A stretch of 64,000 nucleotides of DNA, taken from assembly GCA_036924085.1 (NCBI GenBank), contig JAVGWX010000003.1:126352974-126416973 (forward strand), given 5' to 3'. The translations under genes were made by a program, and so were the position numbers. How positions within the stretch are numbered: position 1 is the first letter of the stretch; each line of letters opens with the position of its first letter. Positions 1-11,559 of this stretch are shown piece after piece. The stretch comes from Ariolimax columbianus (Eukaryota; Mollusca; Gastropoda; Stylommatophora; Arionidae). Below the pieces are notes generated by a model that was not told the origin of the DNA, ran no database searches, and was given only the letters and a program-made list of their open reading frames with translations.

Positions 1-177
1 ACGGGATATGAGTGTTTGAAAGAGAGTATTGTAATACACTTCGAAATAACCTTTCACCTCACTTGAACAGCCTTGTCGCCGGGACCATAAATCACCGAAT
101 ATCATAGATTTACTGGCATCACTGACAACCTTCGCAACACATAAGTTCTATTTCTATCGCACCTCCGTCACACTGTT

Positions 178-480
178 TCTGTTCTGATCACTATGGCTAA
201 CATCCTGTTCTGATAACTGTAGCTAACACACTGTTCTGATAACTGTAGCTAACATCCTGTTCTGATAACTGTAGCTAACACACTGTTCTGATAACTGTAG
301 CTAACACACTGTTCTGATAACTGTAGCTAACACACTGTTCTGATAACTGTAGCTAACACACTGTTCTGATAACTGTAGCTAACACACTGTTCTGATAACT
401 GTAGCTAACACACTGTTCTGATAACTGTAGCTAACACACTGTTCTGATCACTATGGCTAACATCCTGTTCTGATTACTGT
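178..480. repeat. 26-bp minisatellite, about 11 copies
   Basis: Tandem units of 26 bp, each containing GTTCTGATAACTGTAGCTAA, run almost without change. A variant unit with ATCACTATGG in place of ATAACTGTAG sits at both ends of the array (near 186 and 448), so the uniform middle units probably spread after the array formed. No frame of interest. Confidence 0.95.
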
Positions 481-1029
481 TGTTCTCGTCACTGAAACTA
501 TTCACGATACAACATATCGTGTTCCTACTACACAACCGCGTAGCACACTTACACTCTTCAATTACAGAAACACAGCTTGATGTGTGACACAAATGGTGAA
601 CACACTTTGAAACCTTCGCACTCTCCTCATCATTGACCCAGCATCTCATTCACATATGCATAGCTCTAAAGCTATCATTAAGATTTCTATCCCATGCCTA
701 CTCTAACTCTAACGTGTGGTGCAATTGCATGAATATTGGTCTCGTCCCATAACCCAGTGTTAGATCATGTGTTCATTATCTCGTTAGATCTAGATACGTA
801 TGCTGCTTTAACATTAATTCTTCCTACTCAGTGCTTCAGTTCACAATTCGTCTACTTGTTGGATGATATAGATCTACAAAGATCATTCGGTGGTTCTATG
901 AGGATCTACGAGAGGCGATGTTCAGAATTGGCGTTCTAACCTTCACGCTGAGCTTGGAAATTATCTGCTTCTGCTCTGGTCCTAGGAGATCTAACTGTAT
1001 ACTTACTTCTCGAGGAAAGAATGTCTTAA
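481..1029. other. No recognisable feature
   Basis: I see no recognised gene or repeat. A short perfect stem (CACGATA pairing with TATCGTG around a 5-base loop, near 493-511) is present but is too small to interpret. The short open frames here have no family resemblance. Confidence 0.5.
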
Positions 1030-1091
1030 ATTTCAGAACTTACTTGTTATCTGTAAATTTGTCTCTTTATATTCCTGTGAGACCCGACCGC

Positions 1092-1126
<35 letters not shown>

Positions 1127-1268
1127 TTATATCTCATTCTGCCTCTCTCTCTAACTTCTCACTAAATAATTCAAAGAATGCTCTTGTCAAAAACTTACTT
1201 GAGTTTATGTGTATCTCTTTCTGTTCCTGTGAGATCCGACCACTTTCTCTCTCGCTCTCCCTTTCTCT

Positions 1269-1313
<45 letters not shown>

Positions 1314-1512
1314 ACACACACACTCACTAAATAATTCAAAGAATGCTCTTGTCAAAAACTTACTTAAGTTTATCTGTATCTCTGCATGTCTCTACCAGAG
1401 AGACCTATGATTGCACCGACTCTCCATCAATGAATCGTCTTGAATCCCCCAAAATCTGCTCAGAAGTACCTTGGGTTAAACTGTATCTGTATGTTTCCTT
1501 TGTTGAGACGGG

Positions 1513-1555
<43 letters not shown>

Positions 1556-1700
1556 ACTCACGCATGCACACACACACAAACACTTCTATCTGAATACTTT
1601 TGCTCAGAAGTTACTCGGATAAAGCTGCATCTGTGTATGTCACTTCTCCTGAGACTGGACCATTCTTTCTCTCTCATTTTTCTCTGAATAATTTTGCTCA
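1030..1700. repeat. Composite tandem repeat: (CT)n tracts with about 130-180 bp flanks
   Basis: Four or five diverged modules follow one another. Each has a flank containing AACTTACTT or a related GTTACT segment, then a stretch reading CCTGTGAGA-CCGACC, then a long CT run, then CACTAAATAATTCAAAG. The flank is repeated with the microsatellite, so the whole module was duplicated, not only the dinucleotide. The Ser/Leu-rich frames that cross it are by-products of CT repeats. Confidence 0.8.
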
Positions 1701-3577
1701 GAAGCTACTTTTGTTCTCAACGGACACGCTTTAAAGACTCCGATCAATCACCGTTAAGTCTCACATCCACCCGAGATAAAGGATGATTTTTACGCTTCGT
1801 TAATTATCTTTTCTGGCATCTGATAAACTCCTTCGCTCGTCGCAATCTTGTTCGCTTCGATTAGCATAGATTGGCATCTTGTTCGTCTTTTACTATGATG
1901 GCCAATTGACGTATCCTTTGATTGGCAGAGAGTTTGCACCGCTACTTGCGGGAACTGTTGCGTCTTATATGTATGCAGTTTGTTCTGGCATTCGCACCTC
2001 AAAGATTCGAAATTTAATTGTGTTATAACCACAACGGTCCTTCAACCGACTCAACGCCTAACGCTTTGGCCACAGTTCTGAAACTTCTGGGTTCCGTAAT
2101 TTACGGATCGGAAATCAATTAAAGGATGGGACATCTATTACAGCATATTAAAACTGAAAATCCGTCTTTCAAATCATGTGGGACATTTGGAACATTTTTA
2201 AACAAAGTAAGAGTAGCGACCAAGATCACAACGTCACGTATTTTGCTGACAATTAATAAAACATACATAACATACACCAGAAAAAAATATCATAAAATGT
2301 GCACTCTATAAAACTGAATCTAATATGTCTATGTGACGGGTTGCACCCCGCTGCAAGAAGCAGCCAAGTTTAAGAAATTCGGGCTAACAGAACGTCACAG
2401 AAACAAAGGTGTTATCATTGGTCTAGTTGAACTATACTTTTTCTTGCAGCGAAGCCCATCTGTTATCTCAACTGCGGACATCAATTTCAATAACTATTAC
2501 CGCACTTTTTGTTTCTGCTGTTTGTTACACGTTTCCCAAAAACTTCGAAAAAATACATATGTTTACGGCTTTTGTCGCTATACATGTACATGTAGCCCTT
2601 TAAATGTACATATAGATTTTCCCGTAGTGCAGTAGCATCGAATCAGGATAGAACGGATCAAAATTGCACTTACTTCGATGAATTAGTCAACATATTCATT
2701 TTATTTACTGTTAGAAGAAATTAAATAGAAGTTACAACTCTGATCACTAAACGACAACAAGACAGACAATATTCTTGGTCAATTTTCTTCAGTTAGACTT
2801 GTATAAGAATTATTTATACTCGCTATTATTGAATATTTCTCCTTCGGCCTCAATAAAAGGCCCGTCATATTGATGAGGCTTTCGTGATTTTACGCTTGAT
2901 CAATTCGACACGATATTACTGTCTGGGAAATTTGAGTCAAACTGGAAGGTTGAATAGGCATACATGTTCTGGAAAGTGTATATGAAAATAACTGAGATGG
3001 CTGCAGATATGATATGTATATGTGTATGTATTATTCGCCCATTGAAATCGATGAAGACTACATTGTCAACATTCACTGTTGGCGTGAGTTCGAAAATGGC
3101 TAAATGAACCAATCGGGCCTGGAATCGTCTGTCGCATTTACTACAAGGAAAATAAGACATTCCCTACCACCGGAGTTAAAGAAAGCTTGATGTGAGCAGG
3201 AAAAAAAAAACAGCAGGCCTAACGGCCGCTGCTCGGGCAAAAGGCAAGTTAAAAATCTACTCAAATTATTCTTGGGATTCTCGCCCCACAGAGAATATGT
3301 CACAAAAAGTGGGCTGTGTGGCTATAACTTCAGGTCTTGGTTATGTGGTTAGCGGAGCGGTTTAGATGACGCGTGACAGGCTGAGGGCCTACCTTGCTCT
3401 AATTTACGCTTCTACCTCCACATGTTTAAAAAAAGGCGATCGTGTTCCAGAGACTAGGAGATGCTGGGATTGACCTGGCAAGTCACCAGTGGATTTTCAC
3501 CTGCCAAAAACACATGAAATAAAGGAGGTCACACCTCCCAACGACGTCTAACGACATAAGTGGACTGACGATAGATA
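1701..3577. other. About 1.9 kb with no recognised feature
   Basis: Both strands were read. Short open frames occur (for example 1790-2032 minus and 2333-2635 plus), but none shows a family motif. A small palindrome CCGTAATTTACGG lies near 2094-2106. Base composition is AT-rich and unremarkable. Confidence 0.45.
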
Positions 3578-3785
<208 letters not shown>

Positions 3786-4540
3786 AGACACCCATGCACA
3801 GTGTAGAACAGTTGTAAAACCTGTCAGACTTCCCCAAGGTATGATGAATATAGGCCATGTCAAATAAGATTGTCACAGTTGCTTAAACACTTGAACATTA
3901 ATTGGCTATAAAGCAATAACTGGTGACGAGCATATTTGATCTGACACTTGTTTACAAGTGTTAGATCTAATCCATAGTCACCGCTCATGAGCGGATGATT
4001 TATACATGTGGAAGGAAATTATCCTCTGCAAGATCGTTTGTGTTATAGCAGAACTATGGTGCGAACAAGCATTTCTGAGCAGGATTTGTCATAGTTTGGT
4101 CGTCTCATCTGGATGCCACCATATTATCTCCTACTGGGCGCATACAACGCACGAGTTTCTTGCTTGAGGGCTCGAGACGGGTTGCCTAACAAACGGAAAT
4201 ATGACGTAAGCTTGATCCTGAATGGCAAAGGCTACAATGGCAGAGAAGCACAATTGTCCCAGGAAAGATTACCTATGTCCGGGCGACGTTTCACGTTACA
4301 AGAGGACAGAAAACTGAACTTAATGTAAGGGTATTGTTGCTGTTAGCTCATTTAACGATTTGCGTTTCTATGATAGCGGTTCTAATAGGATTATCTTACA
4401 TCATGAGGCGTACACAAGGAGGGCGTCTGTGCTCTAGGGTGTAGGGCAATACTATACGTTCCACTTATCTCCCCTCTATGGAAATAATGGTGTCGATTCC
4501 CAGCTCCTATAAAGATTGTGCCAACATCTACAAGACGTCA
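3786..4540. other. Unrecognised stretch holding a 61-bp imperfect hairpin
   Basis: No gene is recognised. The positions 3922-3982 form an imperfect inverted repeat with arms of about 28 bases. The outer ends are GGTGAC and GTCACC, and the inner stem is 13 bp (ACACTTG against CAAGTGT with flanking GATCT/AGATC) around a TTTA loop. It could be a small hairpin-type transposon remnant or simply a hairpin. Confidence 0.55.
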
Positions 4541-5104
4541 TGAATTTAGTACTGGTTAGTAATACCTACCAACATCCAGACGACGTCATAAATATAGTAT
4601 TGGTAGGTAATATGTACCAAATCCAGACGACGTCTTGAATATGGTACTGGTAGGTGATTTGTACCAACATCCAGACGACGTGATGAATATATTATTGGTA
4701 GTGGCTTTGTACCAACATCCAGACGACGACATGAATATAGTATTGGTAGGTGCTTTGTACCAACATCCAGACGACGTCATGAATATAGTATTGGTAGGTG
4801 CTTTGTACCAACATCCAGACGTCATAAATATAGAACTGCCAGGTGATTTGTACCAACATCCAAATGACTTCATGAGTATAGTACTGCCAGGTTGTTTGTA
4901 CCAACATCCAGACGACGTCATGAGTATAGTATTGGTAGGTGATTTGTACCACCATCATGAGCTGCCATGAATATAGTACCGGTAGGTGATTTGTACCAAC
5001 ATCCATAAGCTGAAATGAATATAGTACTGGTATGTGATTTGTACCGACATCCATAAGCTGAAATGAATATAGTACTGGTATGTGATTTGTACCGACATCC
5101 AGCC
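4541..5104. repeat. 48-bp minisatellite, about 11-12 copies
   Basis: Units of about 48 bp (some 45-51) contain ATGAATATAGTATTGGTAGG, then GATTTGTACCAACATCCAGA, and in most units the palindrome GACGTC. The period is a multiple of three, so both strands carry long open frames (111-120 codons). The changes between units do not look codon-constrained, and I regard the frames as by-products. Confidence 0.95.
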
Positions 5105-5825
5105 CTTATCTTCGCAAGTATTAATCGTCGGTGCTAATTGTGCCTGGAAGCCATACCTTTTAATAAAACCATAGTTTACCTAAACGTCCCTCCCTCCCCC
5201 AACCCGGTTCCAGCACTTTCTGCCTTTTTTGCCCTAAAGGAAAGTATGGTCGGCCAATACATTTAAACAGTTCGTTCCTGGGAAATGATAAAACTGTTCA
5301 TTTTGTCGGCTTATCTATTACCTACATTTTTAGTGACATTTATACATGTCTTTCAAGTACAGCAAATCACTTTATCGTCCAAAGCATTTTATTTAATGTT
5401 TATCTCTTTCATGTTATGATTCTAAACGTGTTATTTGTGGACTTGTTTATTTGTTTACTTGCGTTTTCTTCTTATTCCAGAACCACACTACATCATTCCT
5501 CCCCCCCCCCCCCCCCCCCCCCCACCTCTTTCAGCTTTATTCTCACTACATTTACATTGATACAATCTTGTTTTAATCTACCTATGTATACCAATGGCAA
5601 GTTCTGTTTGTGTCATTCTGTAATCAATGATTTACGGGACGAACTTTAGACCAGATTAAATCCCACTGAGCGTCTGTTACAAACATATATCGGATTACAG
5701 ATACGAGGAAGACCAATCAATCAGCTGATGTGTTTATTATACAACTTAATACTCAAAACAAAAAACACTATTTGACCAGAGACGGTAAACTGTATTTCCC
5801 CACGTTGCTTAGCATCACAGAGAAT
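5105..5825. other. Unrecognised stretch with a 23-base poly-C tract
   Basis: No gene or known repeat is recognised. A homopolymer of C lies at 5501-5523, next to further C-rich sequence. The minus strand can therefore form stacked-G structures, and sequencing length errors are likely here. Confidence 0.5.
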
Positions 5826-6356
5826 GGGGACTGAGTGGTCTCGAGGTAAGACGTCGGCCTCTGGTGCTGGAGGTTGCGGGTTCAAATCACTGTGGAGACC
5901 GGGATTTTTTTCCCCATCGACTTTCTGGTATTTCCCCTGATCTCTGTCTAGTAGAGATCGGACGCCAGTGTTCAGTACGGCACACGTTAAAAATCCCTAG
6001 GCAGTACACCGAGAAAGTACACTTGTCTTCGTTATTGGCAAGTATTCCCGAGTCAGCAATGATGTATGAACTGGCACATTGTTATGGTGGAGGAGCAGCT
6101 CACGTCTTTTTCTATGAACGTTACTCTGTTAGAATGACATTCCATGATCCTGTGGAGATACTGCATTCTTCTGCTATTTCCGAACTGTCAAACGGTGGTT
6201 AGAACACACTATTTCACAAACTTGGCAATATGAATGCATTTAAATATAAATTGGATACGCAAAGCTATTAGAGCAAGGCGATGTAAATGAAACTGGTTGT
6301 ATACAGACTCTGCAGAGTCTTCTAAACCAGTATAAAGACGTTAAGTTAAGTTAAGC
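5826..6356 (+). mobile_element. tRNA-derived SINE, about 530 bp
   Basis: The head looks like a tRNA: a polymerase III A-box-like stretch TGGTCTCGAGG (5836-5846) and a B-box-like stretch GCGGGTTCAAATC (about 5876-5888). A unique body follows, and the element ends near 6335-6355 in repeats of TTAAG (GTTAAGTTAAGTTAAG). The last 120 bases before the tail contain a short frame reading FKYKLDT, which is reminiscent of the C-terminus of L2/CR1-type LINEs. That would fit a SINE that borrowed its 3' end from a partner LINE; this part is inference. The 112-codon frame across it is not a gene. Confidence 0.7.
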
Positions 6357-7236
6357 TATGAGCGTCGTCACATGATGTCGCTGATCGTCCCGAACTGTTG
6401 ATTGCCGACCATCCTTAAATCGCTAAGACTGTAGGTTACAACGCGGTTACAAGTCTTGTGAATTGATACACTTGTTAAAAATTTCAGGAGTTTCAAAAAA
6501 CATCTTTACAAACTTGAAGAAAATCTTTGGGCTGATTGGCAGCTCATGGCATTTAGACATCTCGAGCAACGTGAACAATCAACAACGTGACGATAAACAA
6601 TTACAACAGAAATACGCGGGAAATGGTATAATACTTAAGAAAGTCATTGCCACTAACAGGATGTTGCTAATGCAAAGTAATGCAATTTTCAAAATTTTGG
6701 AACTTTTTGAACGTACTTCGTATGTAATGTAGATGCCTCTATTATCTACAAACTTCAAATTCTGAGATGTTGTGCTAGTTATCACTAGGTTATAATCCCG
6801 TTCTGCTGTCTTGTGGATACCCACATCGCGTTGTCAACTGTAGCTAGTAGCTGCAGACTAGACTTGATTTTACTTGGCTTGCCAAAGTGGCTACTCTCCC
6901 TATTGTTGGTCATCGGTTGGAAATGTCATAATTCCTACTACGTGGAAATTCGTGTTTCTGCAGAAAGTGGCAGCCATCCCCATATCTAACACACGTTAGT
7001 CGCCCTTGGTGACAAGTCTAACAGATTACAGTCTTACAATTTATTGATCTCCTTCCGATCCCATAACACTACAACTACCTATATCTTGTCTTGTCTGTTA
7101 CCTGTGTTCCTATCGCCTTAAAGTCATCTTCATTCTCTCTAGTCAGCAGTGTCCTTCTGTAGTTATTACACTGTTGATATTAATTGGACTTGCAGCCTCA
7201 TCATATAAAACAACATCAGGAAGCAAATTGTTTTAC
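6357..7236. other. No recognised gene; possible SINE-core remnant
   Basis: I see no family match. Near 6990-7015, minus strand, AAGGGCGACTAACG resembles a motif seen again at 42840-42870; it may be the remnant of a shared SINE core. The frame at 6463-6732 (plus) is open for 89 codons without any recognisable motif. Confidence 0.4.
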
Positions 7237-7830
7237 AAAGAACATAATGTCCTCGACAAGGAACATAATGTCCTCGACAAGGGACATAATGTACTTCACA
7301 TAGAGCTTGGGGACATCGACAATATACTTCGAGACCTCGACAAGGGACATAATGTACTTCACATGGACATTGGAGACAGCGACAATATACTTCGAGACCT
7401 CGACAAGGGACATAATGTACTTCACATAGAGCTTGGGGACATCGACAATATACTTCGAGACCTCGACAAGGGACATAATGTACTTCACATAGAGCTTGGG
7501 AACATCGACAATATACTTCGAGATCTCCACAAGGAACATAATGCCATCGATAAGGAACATTGTGTCCTCAGGAAGGAACACAACGCGATCTCACAAATAA
7601 TATGACAAGGTCAGCGAGGAACATGGTGACCTCATCAAGAAACATGCGACCTCATCAAGAAACATGCGACCTCATCAAGAAACATGTTGTCCTCGAATAT
7701 AAACTTGCGACCTCGACATGAACATGGTATTCTGGACAAAGAACTTGAAGACCTGGACAGTGAGCTTGGAGCACTCGACAAAGAATATGGTGTCCTCGAT
7801 AATGAACATAGATGTTTTACACTATTCGGA
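7237..7830 (+). repeat. 21-bp minisatellite encoding heptads (open frame 7174-7605)
   Basis: The basic unit is 21 bp, with a 63-bp higher-order unit repeated four times in the middle. On the plus strand each 21-bp unit gives a heptad beginning with Leu or Ile (LDKGHNV, LHIELGD, IDNILRD), and the frame is open for 143 codons from 7174. After 7606 the repeats change to about 20 bp and the frame is lost. It then reopens at 7684-7866 with related heptads (LDKELED, LDSELGA). One unit differs from its neighbours by conservative codon changes (I to M, E to D, L to I). It may be a non-coding minisatellite, since the minus strand is also open (7216-7581). A coiled-coil-coding exon cannot be excluded; no splice or promoter signal was identified. 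Confidence 0.6.
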
Positions 7831-8666
7831 AAATTATTCCATTTCAGAAAGTCAAATATTTTGTAATATATACAATCATCAAAATATATAATCTGAAACT
7901 GTGTTAATGCGCACTTTATGTTGCTGTTTAATAACTGTTGATCTAGCTACTAAGTCATGCATTACAACCCTTTTAAGTGTTGAATTTACAATTTGCATTT
8001 TATTATTTACTAGTGCTCTGCCCATCTACATAAATTTGAATTTTTATTTAGTTATTCCTAACGCTGTACACTACTTTCCAGTAGCTAAGCTTGGCATATA
8101 CGAGCGCTTCGGTGGGCATGACGATAACTGTGGGTCAGGGGACTAGAATTGAAACATAATAATCTGCATTTTTCGAACTTGTAAACTCTTGATAACTATT
8201 CCTGGGTAGGTGGTCGCAAAAAAAATAGCATGATAATACAGACAAATACAATTATGGTAAACTGCATGAATAGGGAATCAAATAAATGCACTTGAGGCAA
8301 GTGAACAATTGCATGGTTTCAGGTTAAATTGGAAATACATGGGGGTGGGGGTGGGGGTGGGTGCCGCGCGCTGTGTGGTAATGGGAGGTAATAAGTGACA
8401 CTGAAAGACAGATTGTCGTCTCCAGAAATAAGCATTTTACATGTCGTAAAAGAGGGTTAGGCTTGAGGTTAGCGACTTCATCGCACAAAGCAAATTTCTA
8501 CAGAAACCACCACTCCAAAAGTTGACAAAGTACTTTGACGTAGACTTCTTAAAGCTGGAGAAGAGGCCGTATACTCCTGAAGTGAAAAAAGGACACGAAG
8601 AAGATTCTATTCACTGCGTAGCTCTCGGTCTTCACTAGGGAATAACAAACATGTCCACCTTGTCGT
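7831..8666. other. Unrecognised stretch with a G-quadruplex-type motif
   Basis: No gene is recognised. Positions 8341-8361 read as GGGGG, T, GGGGG, T, GGGGG, T, GGG, which matches the standard four-run G-quadruplex pattern with single-base loops. The rest is AT-rich. Confidence 0.5.
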
Positions 8667-8985
8667 ATCTTCTTCTTCGTTTTTCTCAGATCATGGCGCC
8701 AGTTTCTCTTACAAAGGACACCGTTGTTAATAAGGCACGTTGTATCTCTATACAGCTTTTGTCTCATATTTATCTCTGGAGACCAGTATTGTTCTCTTTC
8801 TTCATGTGTGGTGTGAGCATTCAGCTTTTGTAGTATGTGTTCCATGGTCATGGAATGCTCCCCATATGGACACATGTCATCTGTCCCAATCTACATTTTG
8901 TTGTAAAGATGACCCTTGAGTGTGTTATGCCCAGTTCTCAGTCTCAAGATGGTGACTTGCTCTTCTCTAGTTAAAATTAAAGAAG
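8667..8985 (-). mobile_element. 3' fragment of an RNase H-type LINE (family 2)
   Basis: Read on the minus strand, this fragment encodes the region just after RNase H. It starts with EEQVTILRLRTGH (about 8965-8925), passes an in-frame stop, and continues to a zinc-knuckle-like CPYGEHSMTMEHILQ and REQYWSPEI. These align in order with the C-terminal part of the family-1 LINE at 14.8-17.7 kb (REQVVVFRLRTGH, then CPCGTGKMTAEHLLQ). The fragment ends at about 8668-8680 in AACGAAGAAGAAG, the GAA-type tail seen on related elements here. It is 5'-truncated and inactive. A second copy of this family lies at 20870-21255. Confidence 0.75.
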
Positions 8986-9180
8986 CTATTTTCTTTTCGG
9001 AAGTCGAGGTGTTGATCAGCCCATTTTCCCCTGAAGTTGGCTTAAACTATGGTTTTGTCCTCATTATTTGTGATGCTTATGTCTGTTTGTGGGGATGCTT
9101 TTTTCACATTTTGTTAGTTTTTTTGCAGATTCTATGCTTTTAATATTGAAGGGAAAGGGGAGGGAGAGGGTGAGCCACTG

Positions 9181-9500
9181 TATGACCAACTTTGAACGCA
9201 TGTCGTATGAGTCGGCTTACAGCTCGGTCTTACTCTAGAGTAGGAAAGTCAAGTAACCCATAGCATTACTGCCGTAGGGGTGTGAGGTGTTAGCGATCTC
9301 ACATTTAAAAGGCTCTACTATATGAGGGCTGAAGCATCTCCTTTCCCTCGCCGTTTTAACTTCTCAGACTGAACCCATTTAAGGCTGGGTCGACCCGGGA
9401 GCCGTTGCGGTCTGAACATCATTTCCGCCTCAACTGGGGAATGAACCCAGGACCATTCAGATGTGAAGCCAGCACGTTAACCACTGCGCTAGAGTAGAAG
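9181..9500 (-). mobile_element. tRNA-derived SINE
   Basis: On the minus strand the head has an A-box-like TAGCGCAGTGGTTAACG (about 9491-9475) and a B-box GGTTCATTCCC (about 9449-9439). The T-arm would have a perfect 5-bp stem, CTGGG against CCCAG, around a seven-base loop. The body that follows contains GGGTCGACCC (near 9389), also found in the neighbouring SINE. The 3' limit is uncertain. Confidence 0.7.
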
Positions 9501-9760
9501 ACTCACGTTTATTATGTTACATATCCAGATATTTACAAGCAAAGATAATCAATAGTAGACGTTGTTGTCGAGGATGGAGTGTATGAAATGTCGTTGTACG
9601 AGACTGTATATTTTATTACGTGGAGTGACAAATGAATTTCGTCCCTGACAGTCAATCAGATACCCTTATTCAGTTGGGTCGACCAGGTTGTATGGATAAC
9701 GAGGATTAACCTCTTTGTGGTGAGAAGCAAACGTTCTACCACTCTGCCATTTCGACTTTG
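9501..9760 (-). mobile_element. Second, diverged tRNA-derived SINE
   Basis: On the minus strand the head reads GGCAGAGTGGTAGAACG (A-box-like, about 9753-9737), with a decayed B-box AGGTTAATCC near 9711. The body contains GGTCGACCCA (near 9684), matching the SINE immediately downstream at 9181-9500. The two are in the same orientation and abut, so this may be a tandem or nested insertion of one family. Confidence 0.55.
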
Positions 9761-10399
9761 TCAGCTATTTTCATACATCAAATAGCTATTGAGAGCGGAG
9801 TAGAATTCTGGGCTTGTAGCAAGCTCTTAACTGATTACCACATGAGAAGCAGAAGTAAACAAGCTAATGACTGGCTATTCTGTGAATATCAAGAACACGA
9901 AGATTATCAGACTGTTAATCCGATAAGCTATATTTAAAAGCATGTATAATATTTGCCATATATTTATGATCTTTCGGGATTTACGCTAAGCTCTAGTCTA
10001 ATTTACCATTCGCGTAAAGGGGTGAAAGTTATGTGATGGATGTAAACGTTTTATTAGCGTAATAGTAGAACATTCGCTTTACGCGGTATTTGTGCGTGGT
10101 TTGACTCATGTTACCAGTACGCTCATGTTGATCCAACTGTAAATGGGCAAGTTGCTTGCTGTTATGGGTGCCTTTTTTTATTTGGCCTGCTCGGTTGGCA
10201 TGTCAAGGGGTGCAGATGAAAATGCAAAGACAAGAATTGGAAAAACGGGAATGGCATTCCACATATTAAACAACGTATGGTGATCTAGATAAATTTAGAT
10301 TCACACCAAAGCTAGAATATTCAACGATAGTGTCAATTCGATGCCGTTTTATGGGAAAAAAACATTTTTAAAAACTAGTAAAAGTTGATTAAGGTTGAG
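9761..10399. other. No recognisable feature
   Basis: AT-rich sequence with only short open frames. I see no coding, RNA or repeat signature. Confidence 0.45.
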
Positions 10400-10500
10400 C
10401 TTAATCAAAATTTAAAAATGGGTATGGTCAGATACCGCACCGAGACGAGAACACAAACAAAACCTACGTTACGACCAATAGGCCTTCATCAGGGACAACA
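10400..10500 (-). mobile_element. 3' end of a Penelope-like element
   Basis: About 90 bp match, on the same strand, the sequence that follows the GIY-YIG coding fragment at 21865-22770. Shared blocks are CCTGATGAAGGC or its variant, CAATAT/CTATTGG, GGTATC, and a closing TTTTTAAATTT. No coding part is recognisable upstream. The motif CTGATGA, a GGCC/GGTC stem, then GTAAC (minus strand, 10493-10466) resembles a hammerhead ribozyme core with one altered base. Hammerheads are known in Penelope-like elements; functional status here is unproven. Confidence 0.55.
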
Positions 10501-11559
10501 ACACTGAACTAACAAATCAACATATAAGAAAAAAAGGGTCAACTCATCTGTTTCAGGTAGGAGACGCTTTCTCATGCCGTTTTATGAAACCGAATCATAG
10601 AGAACAACAAAAGGGAGAGGATAACGACCCCAGTCCTTCGTTAAGTGGTGTCTACGTACAACAATGAACACGAAGTGGCGAATAAGCCAACAACAGCCAC
10701 GGAAACAACAGATTAAGAGAAAAAAATTAGACCGGATTTGTCAAACATAATTAAAGAGGCTTTTACATAGAATCCTCAAGGTAAAGAAAAAGATAAGTAG
10801 ACCTGCAAATACATTTAGAGGATAATATCAGAGAGACTGCTGTTTAATGTCTACAACTGGGCGGAGAGGTAGAACGACTAGCCCTGGACCGTCTATCTTT
10901 GCTAGACGTGGTCAATGACCTATGTACCGACAGGAGCGACGGGCTTTGATTGGTTGAAGCAGGACAACGCAACAGAGAAAGGAACTGGTCAACGCGACTA
11001 GCCAAAAACGGATATACATGTTTCTCACACTTCATCACGACAGCCTTATCAGTTATGAAACTTGGGTTCAGTACAGTACATGTGCACGTACGTTTTGCAA
11101 AGTAAATTATAAAAATGAATAAAAGTTGTAATTTAAACAAAACAAACATACAACGTGCAAAATTAGGAAGTTCCATTTGAGCACGTGTTATAAGTGTACT
11201 TCCGCTAAAACAGTCAACGTGCTTATCATAAAAAGACTTTGAATCGCTTCATACCTTTTCACTACTACATGTCTTCATTGCCAGAAAATGCTGTCTTTAT
11301 TAATCTCCGGATTTTTGCAGGAGTCTTGCCGTGGCTCTAATGGGGAATGAAGAAAAAACAGCACAATGAAACTAACAGGAAATATATAAGCAATGAAATG
11401 CGTATATAAAAGATAGGAAGGAATTTTTATGAGCAGCATAAATGAGCAGATCAAGAGATAGGTAAAACATTTTGAAGAAGTTTTAAATTTAACAACTCCA
11501 TGAGACCCTCTAGGCATTCATTAAGCAGACACATAACTTCAAGTTAATTAAGAGAAACC
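10501..11559. other. No recognisable feature
   Basis: Open frames at 10844-11176 and 11275-11517 (both minus) show no family motif. The sequence just upstream of the Penelope-like 3' end could be decayed element sequence, but nothing in it supports that directly. Confidence 0.4.
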
